Notes: generated from the sequence alone by a model not told the origin. A stretch of 64,000 nucleotides of DNA from Salipaludibacillus daqingensis (GCF_029891575.1 NZ_JARZHF010000007.1:124001-188000); one strand, 5' to 3'. Positions 16,166 through 26,040 are shown, counted from the stretch's first letter. Numbers and translations: made by a program.

Positions 16166-16915
16166 ATGGAAGCAACTTTAAGTATAAAAGACATTATTAA
16201 TATATTAAAAAAACGTTTTTGGATTATATTGGTCATTGTTTTTCTAGCTGTGGCCGCAAGTGCATATATTTCCTATTATTTGTTAACACCAACATATCGA
16301 GCATCAACTCAGATTTTAGTTAACCAATCACAAGATGAAGGAAGTAGTTACTATTCATCAGGAGATTTAAGGACAAATTTAGATTTAATTAACACTTATA
16401 AAGTTATCATATCAAGTCCGCGAATTTTAGAAGCTACATTGGAAGAACTCGGATTAGATCGATCTCCTGGATCGTTAAATGGACAAATAACTGTTAGCAA
16501 TGTTGGTGAATCACAAGTAGTTAATATATCAGTCATCGATGAGAGTCCTTCTTTAGCTGTTGATATAGCAAATACCTTATCATTAGTGTTCAAAGAAGAT
16601 ATTGTAGATATTATGTCGGTTGATAATGTTTCGATCCTTTCATCTGCTGAATTATCAACTAACCCGTCACCTGTTTCTCCAAACACGAACTTGAATATAA
16701 CGATCGCTTTTGTTGTAAGTCTTATGGGTGGAGTTGGTTTAGTTTTCTTACTAGAATTTTTGGATAATACGATTCGCACAGAAGAACATGTGGAAGACAT
16801 ATTAGGTGTTCCTTTGCTAGCATCCATTTCCAAAATTGATGTCTCAAAGGTGAAGATGGATGAAATTGCACAAACGAGACGAGCGAAAACAGGACGTGAA
16901 AACTATGGCGCGTAA
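16166..16915 (+). CDS. epsA: Wzz/CpsC-type chain-length determinant and kinase modulator
   Basis: The protein has two membrane helices (about 17-39 and about 176-198) bracketing an extracytoplasmic domain of roughly 130 residues, and ends in a short cytoplasmic tail. This is the organisation of Gram-positive CpsC/EpsA/YwqC, which activates its cognate tyrosine kinase and sets polymer length. A proline-rich Wzz segment (NPSPVSPN) precedes TM2. Upstream in-frame GTG/ATG codons at 16145 and 16148 exist, but the ribosome site (GGAAGGAG) fits the ATG at 16166. It overlaps the kinase gene by 11 bases. Confidence 0.87.
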   Translation: MEATLSIKDIINILKKRFWIILVIVFLAVAASAYISYYLLTPTYRASTQILVNQSQDEGSSYYSSGDLRTNLDLINTYKVIISSPRILEATLEELGLDRSPGSLNGQITVSNVGESQVVNISVIDESPSLAVDIANTLSLVFKEDIVDIMSVDNVSILSSAELSTNPSPVSPNTNLNITIAFVVSLMGGVGLVFLLEFLDNTIRTEEHVEDILGVPLLASISKIDVSKVKMDEIAQTRRAKTGRENYGA

Positions 16916-17603
16916 AAAATTAAAAAAGAAGTTATCCGACAACAGACGTAGTCTTGTAGCAGAATTTGATAGAAGATCAACTGTTTCAGAGCAATTTCGA
17001 ACATTGAGAACGAATATTCAGTTTGCAGCAATCGATCGTAAAATCAAAAAAATTATGATTACTTCAACTACTACAGGGGAAGGAAAGTCGACTATTATTG
17101 CAAATTTAGGTGTTGTACTAGCTCAGCAGAATAATAAGGTATTATTAGTAGATACAGACATGCGAAAGCCTACGATACATTACACGTTTAAATTACCTAA
17201 CCATGTAGGTTTGAGTCACATTATTACAAGGCAAGCAAGGGTTGAAGATGTTGTTGTTGAAACATCCATTCTAAGACTCGATGTAATAACTTCAGGACCA
17301 ATACCGCCAAACCCAAGTGAATTACTTGGATCAAAATCAATGGCAGAATTTGTTAATAATGTATCAAAAAGTTATGATTATATTTTGTTTGACGCACCTC
17401 CTGTTAATGCTGTAACAGATCCACAAGTGATATCAGGATTAGTAGATGGAACTGTTTTTGTCATACGTAGTGGCCAAACAGAAGAACGACATGCAAAACA
17501 AGCCTTAGAATCGTTGCGCAAGGTAGATGCTAAGATATTAGGCGTTGTACTAAATGAACGTGAACTAGAAAAAGAAGTTAATTACTATTATGGAGAGAGT
17601 TAA
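16905..17603 (+). CDS. epsB: Bacterial tyrosine kinase (EpsB/CpsD family)
   Basis: This cytoplasmic BY-kinase autophosphorylates on a C-terminal tyrosine cluster and controls polymer export and length with EpsA. The Walker A motif TTTGEGKST is at 55-63, Walker A' (LLVDTDMRKP) at 80-89, and Walker B (ILFDAPP) further on. The C-terminus ends in a YYY cluster (VNYYYGES), the expected phosphorylation site. The start at 16905 has AGGACGTG upstream and lies inside the epsA end. The counteracting phosphatase is probably the CpsB-type gene at 38401. Confidence 0.9.
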   Translation: MARKKLKKKLSDNRRSLVAEFDRRSTVSEQFRTLRTNIQFAAIDRKIKKIMITSTTTGEGKSTIIANLGVVLAQQNNKVLLVDTDMRKPTIHYTFKLPNHVGLSHIITRQARVEDVVVETSILRLDVITSGPIPPNPSELLGSKSMAEFVNNVSKSYDYILFDAPPVNAVTDPQVISGLVDGTVFVIRSGQTEERHAKQALESLRKVDAKILGVVLNERELEKEVNYYYGES

Positions 17604-17619
17604 TTTAACTCTTTTTTTT
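17596..17619 (+). terminator. Possible attenuating terminator overlapping the epsB stop
   Basis: AGAGTT (17596-17601) pairs with AACTCT (17607-17612) around a 5-base loop and runs into eight T. The short stem suggests partial termination, reducing transcription of the downstream glycosyltransferase genes. Confidence 0.55.
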
Positions 17620-17671
17620 GTTTCTCTAATAATAGTAGGTGCTTAATCATTTACAATGAGGAGCTGGTTCT

Positions 17672-18919
17672 ATGAAAGAAAGAAAAGAGATGGAGTATAA
17701 TCAGGCATTTGCTTCTACTGTAGGAGCGCGAAATGAAACACTTCGTCATGTCATTATAGATCCAGTAGAAAGAGTAATAAGAAAACATAGTATTAAATTA
17801 CCTTTGGAGAAACAGCAAAGAATATTCCTTTCGTCTCCTCATATGAGTGAAGAGGGTTATGAAATGCACTATATTAAGAGAGCGTTTGATACTAATTGGA
17901 TTGCACCACTTGGTGAAAACGTAAATGAATTTGAGAATGAACTTGCTTTGAAAATAGGAAGTAAGGCTGCTGCAGCCCTAACAACGGGAACAAGTGCTAT
18001 TCATTTAGCTCTTATAGCTGCAGGTGTTGGGGAAGGTGATTTAGTATTTTGTCCTAGTTTGACTTTCTCTGCTACAGCGAATCCCATTATTTATCAACAC
18101 GCATCACCCGTGTTTATAGATAGTGATTATGAGACTTGGAATATGTGTCCTAAAGCATTGGAAGAGGCATTTGAGAAGTATCCAAATGTAAAAGCAGTTA
18201 TTGTTGTGCATCTGTATGGTTTATCTGCAGATATGGATAAAATTGTTACGATATGTAAAAAACATCATGTTACTCTAATTGAAGATGCAGCTGAAAGCTT
18301 AGGTACTGTTTACAAAGGAAAACATACTGGTACTTTTGGAGAATATGGAGTCTTCTCTTTTAATGGTAACAAAATTATTACTACATCTGGTGGAGGCATG
18401 CTCGTATCAAATAATGAAGAAAGAATTGCAAAAGTGAGATATTGGGCTACACAGTCTAGAGATCCAGCAAGACATTTTCAGCATAGTGAATTAGGATTCA
18501 ATTACAGAATGAGCAATGTTGTAGCAGGAATTGGAAGAGGTCAAATGAAGGTATTAGACGACAGGATAGAAAAGAAAAAGTATATTTTTGAATATTATAA
18601 AAGAGAACTAGGTGAGCTCGCTGGTGTAAAGCTCATGCCAGTAAATGATTGGAATAAACCGAATTATTGGTTAAGTTCACTGACGCTTAGTGGGAAGGTT
18701 AAACCTATAGATATTATAGAAGCTTTAGAAAGAAGAAATATAGAGGCAAGACCGATATGGAAGCCATTGCATATGCAACCTTACTTTCAAAAATATGATT
18801 TTGTTGGAAAAGGTGTATCTGAGAAGTTATTTGAAACAGGAATTTGTTTACCGAGCGATACAAAGATGACAAAAGAAGATCTAGAAAGAATTGTTCGAAT
18901 TATTAAAAAGCTATGGTGA
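17672..18919 (+). CDS. epsN: DegT/DnrJ/EryC1-family sugar aminotransferase (EpsN-like)
   Basis: This PLP enzyme aminates the 4-keto-6-deoxy sugar made by EpsC, giving a UDP-4-amino-trideoxy sugar. From about residue 50 it follows Bacillus EpsN closely: SSPHMSEEG, NWIAPLGENVNEFE, EDAAESLGTVYKG (Asp205 binds the PLP ring nitrogen), and SFNGNKIITTSGGG with the Schiff-base Lys234. It carries about 48 extra residues at the N-terminus that EpsN lacks. The upstream start has a plausible ribosome site (GAGGAG), so the extension may be real. It overlaps the next frame's open region but not its likely start. Confidence 0.9.
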   Translation: MKERKEMEYNQAFASTVGARNETLRHVIIDPVERVIRKHSIKLPLEKQQRIFLSSPHMSEEGYEMHYIKRAFDTNWIAPLGENVNEFENELALKIGSKAAAALTTGTSAIHLALIAAGVGEGDLVFCPSLTFSATANPIIYQHASPVFIDSDYETWNMCPKALEEAFEKYPNVKAVIVVHLYGLSADMDKIVTICKKHHVTLIEDAAESLGTVYKGKHTGTFGEYGVFSFNGNKIITTSGGGMLVSNNEERIAKVRYWATQSRDPARHFQHSELGFNYRMSNVVAGIGRGQMKVLDDRIEKKKYIFEYYKRELGELAGVKLMPVNDWNKPNYWLSSLTLSGKVKPIDIIEALERRNIEARPIWKPLHMQPYFQKYDFVGKGVSEKLFETGICLPSDTKMTKEDLERIVRIIKKLW

Positions 18920-18953
18920 ACGTTGTAAAAATGTTCCGTTAGGAGAGCTTCCT

Positions 18954-20045
18954 ATGCAAAAGATACTAATATTAGCAAACAATGATGGAGGTTTATATAA
19001 ATTTAGAAAAGAGTTAATACAGGAATTAGTTAAGAAATATGAAGTATATATATCTTTACCAAATGGTGAATTTATACCCTTTCTTACAGAGTTGGGGTGT
19101 GAGTTTATAGACACCGATATAAGTAGGAGAGGTAAGAACCCATTTACAGATCTAAAGTTAATGATGAAATATAGGATTCTATTAAATAAACTGAAGCCGG
19201 ATGTTGTTTTAACTTATACGATAAAACCCAATGTATTCGGTGGACTTGTTTGTCGAATGAAAGGTGTACCTAATATAGCTAATATAACTGGTTTAGGCTC
19301 TGCAGTAGAAAATGGTGGCCTATTACAAAAAACAACTTTGTTTATGTATAAGTTATCTTTGAAAAAAAAATTATGTGTTTTTTATCAAAATAAAGAAAAT
19401 GCGGATTTTTTTATAAAAAAGAATATTACTAATTGTAGACAGAGATTAATACCAGGGTCAGGTGTCAATCTTGATGAATTTTCAGTTATGGATTATCCGA
19501 ATGATGATTCTATTCATTTTTTATTCATTGCACGAGTGATGAAGGAAAAAGGAATTGATCAGTATTTAGAAGCTGCTGAAACTATTAGAGGGAAATATGT
19601 TAATACAGTATTTCATATTTTAGGGTTTTGTGAAGAAGGTTACGAAGAGAAGTTGAGATACATGCAAGATAAAGGAATTATTCAATATCATGGAATGCAA
19701 AGTGATGTTAGAGAATTTCACAAAATATCACACTGCACGATTCATCCAACTTATTATCCAGAAGGTATGTCAAATGTTTTACTTGAAAGTGCAGCTAGTG
19801 GAAGGCCAGTTATTACGACAAATAGAGCGGGGTGTCGTGAAATAGTGGAGGATGGTGTAAATGGATTTATTGTGAATCAAAAAGATAGTAAAGACTTAAT
19901 AGACAAGATAGAGAAATTTTTGAAGTTAGAATATGAGTCTAAAAAGCTAATGGGACTTTCTGGAAGAAAAAAGGTAGAAAAAGAATTTGATAGAAATATT
20001 GTTGTAGATGCCTATATAGAGGAGGTCAATAAAGTTGTGACATGA
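18954..20045 (+). CDS. GT4 glycosyltransferase, PglA/CapM-like
   Basis: This GT-B glycosyltransferase of about 363 residues has the two-domain GT4 layout. The N-terminal acceptor half has LILANNDGGLYKFR and a TGLGSAVENGG segment. The C-terminal donor half has FLFIARVMKEKGI and the EX7E-type motif PEGMSNVLLESAASG. The N-terminal half resembles PglA, which adds an N-acetylhexosamine to undecaprenyl-diphospho-bacillosamine. That fits the EpsC/EpsN sugar, so it may add the second residue of the repeat. The frame is open from 18891, but AGGAGAG favours the ATG at 18954. Confidence 0.82.
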   Translation: MQKILILANNDGGLYKFRKELIQELVKKYEVYISLPNGEFIPFLTELGCEFIDTDISRRGKNPFTDLKLMMKYRILLNKLKPDVVLTYTIKPNVFGGLVCRMKGVPNIANITGLGSAVENGGLLQKTTLFMYKLSLKKKLCVFYQNKENADFFIKKNITNCRQRLIPGSGVNLDEFSVMDYPNDDSIHFLFIARVMKEKGIDQYLEAAETIRGKYVNTVFHILGFCEEGYEEKLRYMQDKGIIQYHGMQSDVREFHKISHCTIHPTYYPEGMSNVLLESAASGRPVITTNRAGCREIVEDGVNGFIVNQKDSKDLIDKIEKFLKLEYESKKLMGLSGRKKVEKEFDRNIVVDAYIEEVNKVVT

Positions 20046-20161
20046 CCAGCTTCATGTTAAATAGGTCTATAAACATTTAAGGATAGACAATGTTAAAGGT
20101 ATATCTTAAAGAGAAAGGTTCATTCATAACTACTAAAAAATTACTTTAGGGGTATGAGAAA

Positions 20162-21292
20162 ATGGGAGAATTAACAAGAGTTCTTCATGTTTTTGGTAGA
20201 TTAGATTCTGGTGGAGCAGAAAGTAGAACAATGGATATTTATCGTTGTATAGATAAAACAAAGGTACAATTTGATTTTGCTATTCACACAGAGGACGAGT
20301 GCTTTTTCTCAGAAGAAATAAGGTCCTTAGGTGGTAAAATATTTCACTTTCCTCGTTTTACTGGAAAAAATTACTTTGAATACAAAAACTCATGGCTAAA
20401 TTTTTTCAAAAGTCATCAGCAATATAAAATTATTCATGGACATCAAACGAGTACTGGCTTTATTTATTTAAATGAGGCGAAAAAAAATGGTATCCCAAAG
20501 CGGATAGCTCACGCTAGAAATTCAAATAAAGATAGTTCGATTAAAAAATATACAACTCGCTTAACTCGTTTTTATGCGACAGATCTTTTAGCAGTTTCCA
20601 AGTTAGCAGGAATAAGCGAATTTGGAAAAAAGTTTGTCAATAAGGGAACCGTTAAAATCATTCCGAATGCAATTCAGGTAAATAAATACTCTTTTAATAA
20701 TCAAATGAGAATCGAAAAGAGACTAGAATTAGGGCTAATAAATGAATTAGCAGTCGTACACATTGGCCGATTTGAATCTCAGAAAAATCACGACTTTTTG
20801 TTACGAGTATTTAAAGAAGCAGTTAGAAAAAGTCGAAATTTGAAATTGTTTTTGATAGGTAATGGTCCTGCAATAGAAATGGTTAAAGCTAAAATTCAAC
20901 AACTAGGTATTGAGAATAAAGTTCAACTACTTGGTATTCGATCTGATGTTCCTGAAATTCTTCAAGCCATGGATATATTGTTATTTCCATCCCTTTTTGA
21001 AGGGTTACCAGGGGTAGTGCTTGAAGCACAAGCGTCTGGTATTCCTTGTGTTATTTCAGAAAATATAACAGATGAAGTTAAAATAACAAACTTAGTGAAG
21101 TATGTTTCGCTAAGTAAGAGTCCAGATTATTGGGCGGATATTTTATTAAGGTATTCTCAAAAATTCAAAAGAATAAACACTTACAGCGATATAGTTGAAG
21201 CGGGATATGATATACAATCTGTGTCGAACTACTATGAAGAGTTGTATTTGTCACAACAGATATATGAGAACTATTATGGACATAGTTATTGA
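20162..21292 (+). CDS. GT4 glycosyltransferase, EpsF-like
   Basis: This 376-residue GT-B enzyme resembles EpsF: VLHVFGRLDSGGAESRTMDIYR at the N-terminus with a glycine-rich acceptor loop, VVHIGRFESQKNHD opening the donor domain, and the catalytic block FPSLFEGLPGVVLEAQASG. The donor sugar cannot be told from sequence. It probably works on the cytoplasmic face, extending the lipid-linked repeat. It is paralogous to the next gene, which suggests a local duplication. About 115 bases separate it from the upstream gene, and the ribosome site is weak (GGGGTATGAGAA). Confidence 0.85.
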   Translation: MGELTRVLHVFGRLDSGGAESRTMDIYRCIDKTKVQFDFAIHTEDECFFSEEIRSLGGKIFHFPRFTGKNYFEYKNSWLNFFKSHQQYKIIHGHQTSTGFIYLNEAKKNGIPKRIAHARNSNKDSSIKKYTTRLTRFYATDLLAVSKLAGISEFGKKFVNKGTVKIIPNAIQVNKYSFNNQMRIEKRLELGLINELAVVHIGRFESQKNHDFLLRVFKEAVRKSRNLKLFLIGNGPAIEMVKAKIQQLGIENKVQLLGIRSDVPEILQAMDILLFPSLFEGLPGVVLEAQASGIPCVISENITDEVKITNLVKYVSLSKSPDYWADILLRYSQKFKRINTYSDIVEAGYDIQSVSNYYEELYLSQQIYENYYGHSY

Positions 21293-21366
21293 AGAATAAC
21301 GGTTATCTATTATTATTTATTTTGAAGTACTCATGCATGTAAATCTGAATTAAAGGAGGGGGTAAA

Positions 21367-22437
21367 ATGATTAGAGTCTTGCATATAATAGGAAGTTTAA
21401 ATAGAGCAGGTGCTCAGGCGTTTATAATGAATGTATACCGAAGTATAGATCGAACTAAAATTCAATTCGACTTCGTTGTTAATATAAAAAGTGAAAATGG
21501 CTTTGATGATGAAATAAAGAAACTCGGAGGCAAAATATTTCTTGTTTCGCCAAAAGAAAAAGCTCTGTTAAACAATTTTAAAAATATAAAAAGAATTGTG
21601 AAAGATAATAAATATAAAATAGTTCATAGACATACGAATACATCGACAGTTTTTCTAGATTTGTTAGCAGCAAAGTTAGGAGGAGCAAAGACTTTGATTG
21701 CTCATTCCCATAATACGAATGCTGCAAAACTAAATAAGTTACATTATTTTTGTAGACCTTTGTTAAACGCAGTTGCAACAAATTCTTTTGCTTGTTCTCA
21801 TGAAGCTGGACTGTGGCTTTTTGGTAATACTAAATTTACCATTTTAAAAAATGGTATTGAAATTCAAAAATTTATATACAAAGAAAGCACTAGAAACCAA
21901 ATAAGAAATAAACTCGAATTAAAAAATAATTTTATATTAGGTCATGTTGGGAGATTTCACCCTGCTAAAAATCATATGTTTTTACTCGATATATTTAAGC
22001 AGATAAAGTCAAAATTACCAGACAGCAAATTATTGTTAGTTGGAGATGGGGAACTAAGAAATGATATCGAAAATAAAATTAAAAGTTTAGATCTTTCTGA
22101 CAGTGTCATATTGGCAGGAGTTGTTACTAATATTAATGACTATTTTCAGGCAATGGATGTATTTATAATGCCATCATTGTATGAAGGGCTACCTGTAACC
22201 TTAGTAGAAGCTCAAGCTGCGGGGCTAAAATGCTTTGTAGCTGATAATGTGTCAAAAGAAGTAAATGTAGAGAATCTAATCACAAATTTAAACATCAATG
22301 ATAAGACAGAACACTGGGTGGAGAACATATATCTATTAAAAAATGGGTATGAAAGGAAAAATATGTCTTTTGAATTGAAAAGATCTGCTTTTGATATAGA
22401 AGATACTGCGAAGGTACTCGAAGAGTTCTATTCATAA
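21367..22437 (+). CDS. GT4 glycosyltransferase, EpsF-like paralogue
   Basis: This 356-residue GT4 enzyme is closely related to the preceding gene and to Bacillus EpsF. It shows VLHIIGSLNRAGAQAFIMNVYR, HSHNTNAAKLN, ILGHVGRFHPAKNH and the donor-site block MPSLYEGLPVTLVEAQAAG. The two genes are arranged head to tail, consistent with tandem duplication and later donor or acceptor divergence. A strong ribosome site (AAAGGAGGGGG) precedes the ATG. The exact sugar is unknown. Confidence 0.85.
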   Translation: MIRVLHIIGSLNRAGAQAFIMNVYRSIDRTKIQFDFVVNIKSENGFDDEIKKLGGKIFLVSPKEKALLNNFKNIKRIVKDNKYKIVHRHTNTSTVFLDLLAAKLGGAKTLIAHSHNTNAAKLNKLHYFCRPLLNAVATNSFACSHEAGLWLFGNTKFTILKNGIEIQKFIYKESTRNQIRNKLELKNNFILGHVGRFHPAKNHMFLLDIFKQIKSKLPDSKLLLVGDGELRNDIENKIKSLDLSDSVILAGVVTNINDYFQAMDVFIMPSLYEGLPVTLVEAQAAGLKCFVADNVSKEVNVENLITNLNINDKTEHWVENIYLLKNGYERKNMSFELKRSAFDIEDTAKVLEEFYS

Positions 22438-22545
22438 GTTTAGGAATAAATTACTTTGTTGTTATATTGATTGTTTGTAAATAAAACAATCTATAAAAAT
22501 ACTTCTAAAGATTCTAAATTGTGTTTAATAGGGCGGGGGTGTAAA

Positions 22546-23325
22546 ATGAGTACACTTATAAGAAATTTGAATAAATACAAAGAGGTAGGATTGAATAATT
22601 TTTTACTCAGTATTATTAGCGTTTTGATCAGACACATAAACATATTATTAATGCGAATTAGTATATATAGTATTAAAAATAAAATTATGGATATTTTTTA
22701 CAGATATAAGTTTAAATTTAGAGCCGATCCAAATAAAATAATTGAAGTTAATCCATTGGAAATAAGTAAAAGAATTAATAATGAAAAAAACAAAAAGTGG
22801 AGTTTTGGAGTAATAATGGATGGAAATTGGGATTATGATGTTCATTCTATTAAAGAAGACTGTAAGTTTAAAAGCATAAGAGAACACTTTGAAGAAGGGG
22901 TAGATTGGGAAAATACTGAATTATTTAGAATTTATGAAGAAAGGTTAAAAAAAGAAAAGATCGTAATTGGATGTACTACTATAAATGAGCTTGTAGATAG
23001 ATATGAAAGTAAAATTGACAGTATGTATCTTCATATAAAAGCAAATGGTATATTATTACCCTCAAAAGATAATCCAGAAATAGATATGATTTATGTTTAT
23101 ATAGATAGAGACGGCCAATTTTTATTTAGTGCTGATGGAAATCATAGATTGTCTATTGCAAAGATACTCGGAATAGAAAGTATACCTGTAAAAGTAAAAG
23201 CGAGGCATATAAAATGGCAACAAAAAAGAGAAAATCTGTATAATAAAAACTATAATTATTTACAGGAAGTAGATAAAAAACTATTGAATCATCCCGATTT
23301 AAAAGATATGGTAAAGAACTATTGA
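22546..23325 (+). CDS. ParB/sulfiredoxin-fold protein of unknown function (copy A)
   Basis: This 259-residue protein starts with a basic amphipathic or weakly hydrophobic region. Its C-terminal domain has the ParB/Srx-superfamily pattern: VYIDRDGQFLFSADGNHR (His200, Arg201) followed by LSIAKILGIESIPV. Upstream are conserved blocks W-x-GVIMDGNWD and H-x2-GVDWENTE-x2-Y. It is a paralogue of the protein at 34521, sharing all these blocks. In this superfamily the G-x-HR loop binds nucleotide (ParB CTP, sulfiredoxin ATP, SerK ADP), so a nucleotide-dependent enzyme is conceivable. The function is not known. The ribosome site GGGCGGGGG selects this ATG. Confidence 0.6.
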   Translation: MSTLIRNLNKYKEVGLNNFLLSIISVLIRHINILLMRISIYSIKNKIMDIFYRYKFKFRADPNKIIEVNPLEISKRINNEKNKKWSFGVIMDGNWDYDVHSIKEDCKFKSIREHFEEGVDWENTELFRIYEERLKKEKIVIGCTTINELVDRYESKIDSMYLHIKANGILLPSKDNPEIDMIYVYIDRDGQFLFSADGNHRLSIAKILGIESIPVKVKARHIKWQQKRENLYNKNYNYLQEVDKKLLNHPDLKDMVKNY

Positions 23326-23518
23326 ATAGTTAAAAGTTGGCTTTATTATAAATTAATTTAAAACAATATATTTTTATTCTGAATGCTACTTCTCAACAAA
23401 TAATTAAACTAAGTTAACACTCCGAAACAACAGTCGACAATAATAGAATCATCGTTAATCGCTAAAACAAAAATAAATTTAGAATAAATGTCACAAAAAT
23501 AAAAATATAAAAGAAATG

Positions 23519-23571
23519 AATGTACAGAATTACCTATGATTTCAAAATGGGTACTGCTGTACATTTTTTAT
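23519..23571 (+). terminator. Possible internal terminator in the eps locus
   Basis: AATGTACAG (23519-23527) pairs with CTGTACATT (23557-23565). TACC/GGTA pairing can extend the stem inward, and a T-run follows. It lies in a 300-bp gap (23326-23630) that otherwise contains nothing I recognise, so it may split or attenuate the operon. Confidence 0.5.
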
Positions 23572-23630
23572 ATTTTCAAAACAAAAGTAATCTATTAAAT
23601 AAGGAATTAATTTTGATTAGGAGGAATGGT

Positions 23631-24773
23631 ATGGTGAAAATAAATCGTTCTGCTAAAAGCATGATGTTTATTGTATCCTCTCTTGCTAATGGTGGTGCCC
23701 AGAGAGTTATTAGTGAACTGGCAAATTACTATGCTGACAATGATATAACTATACACATTTTACTCTTATCAAGTGATGATATATTTTTTAAGATCAATAA
23801 AAAGGTAAATATCATTCCTGTATGTAATGAAATTAGTAAAAAAGCCGGTTTATCTGCAATGATATCAAGGTGGAAATTAATAAGAAAGTATGCAAAACAA
23901 CTTAAACCTTCCGTTGTGATCTCCTTTCTATCTGTCACTAATATATATACTTGTTTTGCTTTAGGTTTTACTGATCACAAAGTAATTGTCAGTGAACGCA
24001 ATGATCCTAGGCATGATCCTAAGAGTGTGATCAAAAGGAGAGTCAGAGAATGGGCTTATAGATTGGCAGATGGACTTGTTTTTCAAACAGAAGATGCACA
24101 ACATTATTTCGATAAAGTTATTCAAGATAAATCAATAGTAATTCCAAATCCAATAAAAGGAGATTTACCAGAACCGTTTATGGGAGAAAGAACTAAAAAA
24201 ATTATAGCAATTGGAAGACTAGAAAAACAAAAGAATCTACCATTGCTTATTGAATCATTTCATATATTTCATAGAGAAAATGCGGATTACATTCTAGATA
24301 TTTATGGTGAAGGAACAGAAAGAGATCCTCTTGAACAATTAATTAAACATTTTGGACTTGAGGATAAAATTACGCTTAAAGGCAATGTAACTAACATTCA
24401 TCAATCTATACTTGATGCGTCATTTTTTGTGATGAGTTCGGATTATGAAGGGATGCCGAATGCTTTAATGGAGGCAATGGCTCTAGGTTTAGCGTGTATT
24501 TCAACAGATTGTCCATGCGGAGGACCTGCATCTCTAATTACAGATGAAGAAAATGGATTATTAATTCCACCTGATAATAAAGAAGCTTTAATTCATGCGA
24601 TGAAAAGAGTATCTAGAGATACCCATTTAAGAAAAAAAATATCACTAAATGCAATAAAAATAAATAATGGAAAATATGCACTACCACAAATAGCTAATCA
24701 ATGGTTGGAATTTAATGAATCCATTTCAAAAACAGACTTAGGTGAATTATATGAACATATCAAAACAAATTAA
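23631..24773 (+). CDS. GT4 glycosyltransferase, PglJ/PglH-like
   Basis: This GT-B enzyme of about 380 residues has SSLANGGAQRVISELANYY, SERNDPRHD, IAIGRLEKQKNLPLLIESF and SSDYEGMPNALMEAMALG. The Ser-Glu-Arg-Asn-Asp segment and donor-site sequence resemble N-acetylgalactosaminyl transferases of the PglJ/PglH and EpsD/EpsF group. The frame is open from 23520, but GGAGG six bases before the ATG at 23631 decides the start. It overlaps the polymerase gene, indicating translational coupling. Confidence 0.85.
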   Translation: MVKINRSAKSMMFIVSSLANGGAQRVISELANYYADNDITIHILLLSSDDIFFKINKKVNIIPVCNEISKKAGLSAMISRWKLIRKYAKQLKPSVVISFLSVTNIYTCFALGFTDHKVIVSERNDPRHDPKSVIKRRVREWAYRLADGLVFQTEDAQHYFDKVIQDKSIVIPNPIKGDLPEPFMGERTKKIIAIGRLEKQKNLPLLIESFHIFHRENADYILDIYGEGTERDPLEQLIKHFGLEDKITLKGNVTNIHQSILDASFFVMSSDYEGMPNALMEAMALGLACISTDCPCGGPASLITDEENGLLIPPDNKEALIHAMKRVSRDTHLRKKISLNAIKINNGKYALPQIANQWLEFNESISKTDLGELYEHIKTN

Positions 24774-26040
24774 TTGGTATACAATTGTAAACAATTTAAC
24801 TGGTATTTTTCTTGTGCTTTATATCGTAAGTTTATCTGCTTTTAATGAGGTATTTCCTTTGTTAGGAACGTTGATGTTGTATTCATTTATGTTAATGAGT
24901 GTACTTTACATTTTTATAAAGAAAAATTTGAAAGGTAATTATTACACTATTGCGATTTTGCTTTATTCTATTTTATTGTTGGTATCCATTATTTATACGC
25001 CAGATTGGCGACTAGGATTGTCAGATATATATTCATTTATCACTTGTGCAATCATCATGGTGCTTCTTGTTAACTATTTAGACAGTAAAGATAAGATTTA
25101 TTTCTTAATCAATGGATTTATTTTGGCTGGGATAGTTTTAAGTATTCTTGTAATTAGTCTTAATGGGTTCAGTGTATTTTCTCATGCGGCAGCTAGTAAC
25201 CAAGGTTATAGACTTGGTGGTGATATCGGAAATGCAAACTTTTTAGGGATGACATTTGCATACAGTGCAGTTTTTGCATTATATATGGTGCTTAACTTCT
25301 CTAATAGAAATAAATTTTTTTTATTTTATATTACTGCAATAGTAGTAAGTGTTCCCTTTGTATTTTTAACAGGTTCCAAAAAAGCGTTATTTATTTTAGT
25401 ATTTGGAATTATGTTAATTGTTATTTTTAAACATGCGGAGAAAAACGTAATACTTAAAAGGATTTTTTATTTCGTTAGTGGGATCATACTTCTGACATCT
25501 GTCTATTGGTTAATTAATACTGTGGAAGCATTTTGGTATATAGCGCAAAGAACAGAGGAGATGATAGGTACCTTTACTGGTACTGGTGCAGTAAGTAGCA
25601 GTGATGAATACCGTTTATATATGATAGAGAGAGGCATTGATGCTTTCGCTAATAAACCTATCTTTGGTAATGGAGTTGCATATTCGCGCGAAATATTTGG
25701 AACATATTCCCATAATAATTATATTGAGATTCTCATGAATACTGGTTTAACAGGTTTCCTTATATTTTTTTCTTTCTATGCAATTTCTCTTTATGGAATA
25801 ATTAAATGGATTCCGAAAAAGAGTCCACTTAAATTAATTGCTTTGTTTATTATGATATCAGCTATTGTTACCGATTGGGGACTTGTTTCGTACTATTCTC
25901 GATACAATCAAATACTATTTGTGTTAATAAGCGTGATTGTGTGTATGGAAAAAGTGAATATAAAAAAATCTATAAATGGTAATTATTCAGAAACTAGAAA
26001 TATCATCATTCAGAATGAAACACAAAATAAAATTATTTAA
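24751..26040 (+). CDS. Wzy/O-antigen-ligase-like polysaccharide polymerase
   Basis: This is a polytopic membrane protein of about 429 residues with 10-12 hydrophobic segments and a large periplasm-like loop after residue 260. The O-antigen ligase/polymerase signature is visible: a loop with EYRLYMIERGIDAF and FGNGVAYSREIFG, then YSHNNYIEILMNTGLTGFL. It should join lipid-linked repeats on the outer face of the membrane. The start at the ATG (24751) follows AGGTGA by six bases and overlaps the upstream glycosyltransferase stop by 23 bases. Confidence 0.82.
   Translation: MNISKQINWYTIVNNLTGIFLVLYIVSLSAFNEVFPLLGTLMLYSFMLMSVLYIFIKKNLKGNYYTIAILLYSILLLVSIIYTPDWRLGLSDIYSFITCAIIMVLLVNYLDSKDKIYFLINGFILAGIVLSILVISLNGFSVFSHAAASNQGYRLGGDIGNANFLGMTFAYSAVFALYMVLNFSNRNKFFLFYITAIVVSVPFVFLTGSKKALFILVFGIMLIVIFKHAEKNVILKRIFYFVSGIILLTSVYWLINTVEAFWYIAQRTEEMIGTFTGTGAVSSSDEYRLYMIERGIDAFANKPIFGNGVAYSREIFGTYSHNNYIEILMNTGLTGFLIFFSFYAISLYGIIKWIPKKSPLKLIALFIMISAIVTDWGLVSYYSRYNQILFVLISVIVCMEKVNIKKSINGNYSETRNIIIQNETQNKII

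Noticed and set aside
20162-22437. Two tandem glycosyltransferases as one gene split by a frameshift
   Set aside because: Each is a full-length GT4 enzyme with both domains and its own start, so they are paralogues.
22546-23325. Chromosome-partition ParB
   Set aside because: No helix-turn-helix or C-terminal dimer domain and no parA or parS nearby; only the superfamily loop is shared.
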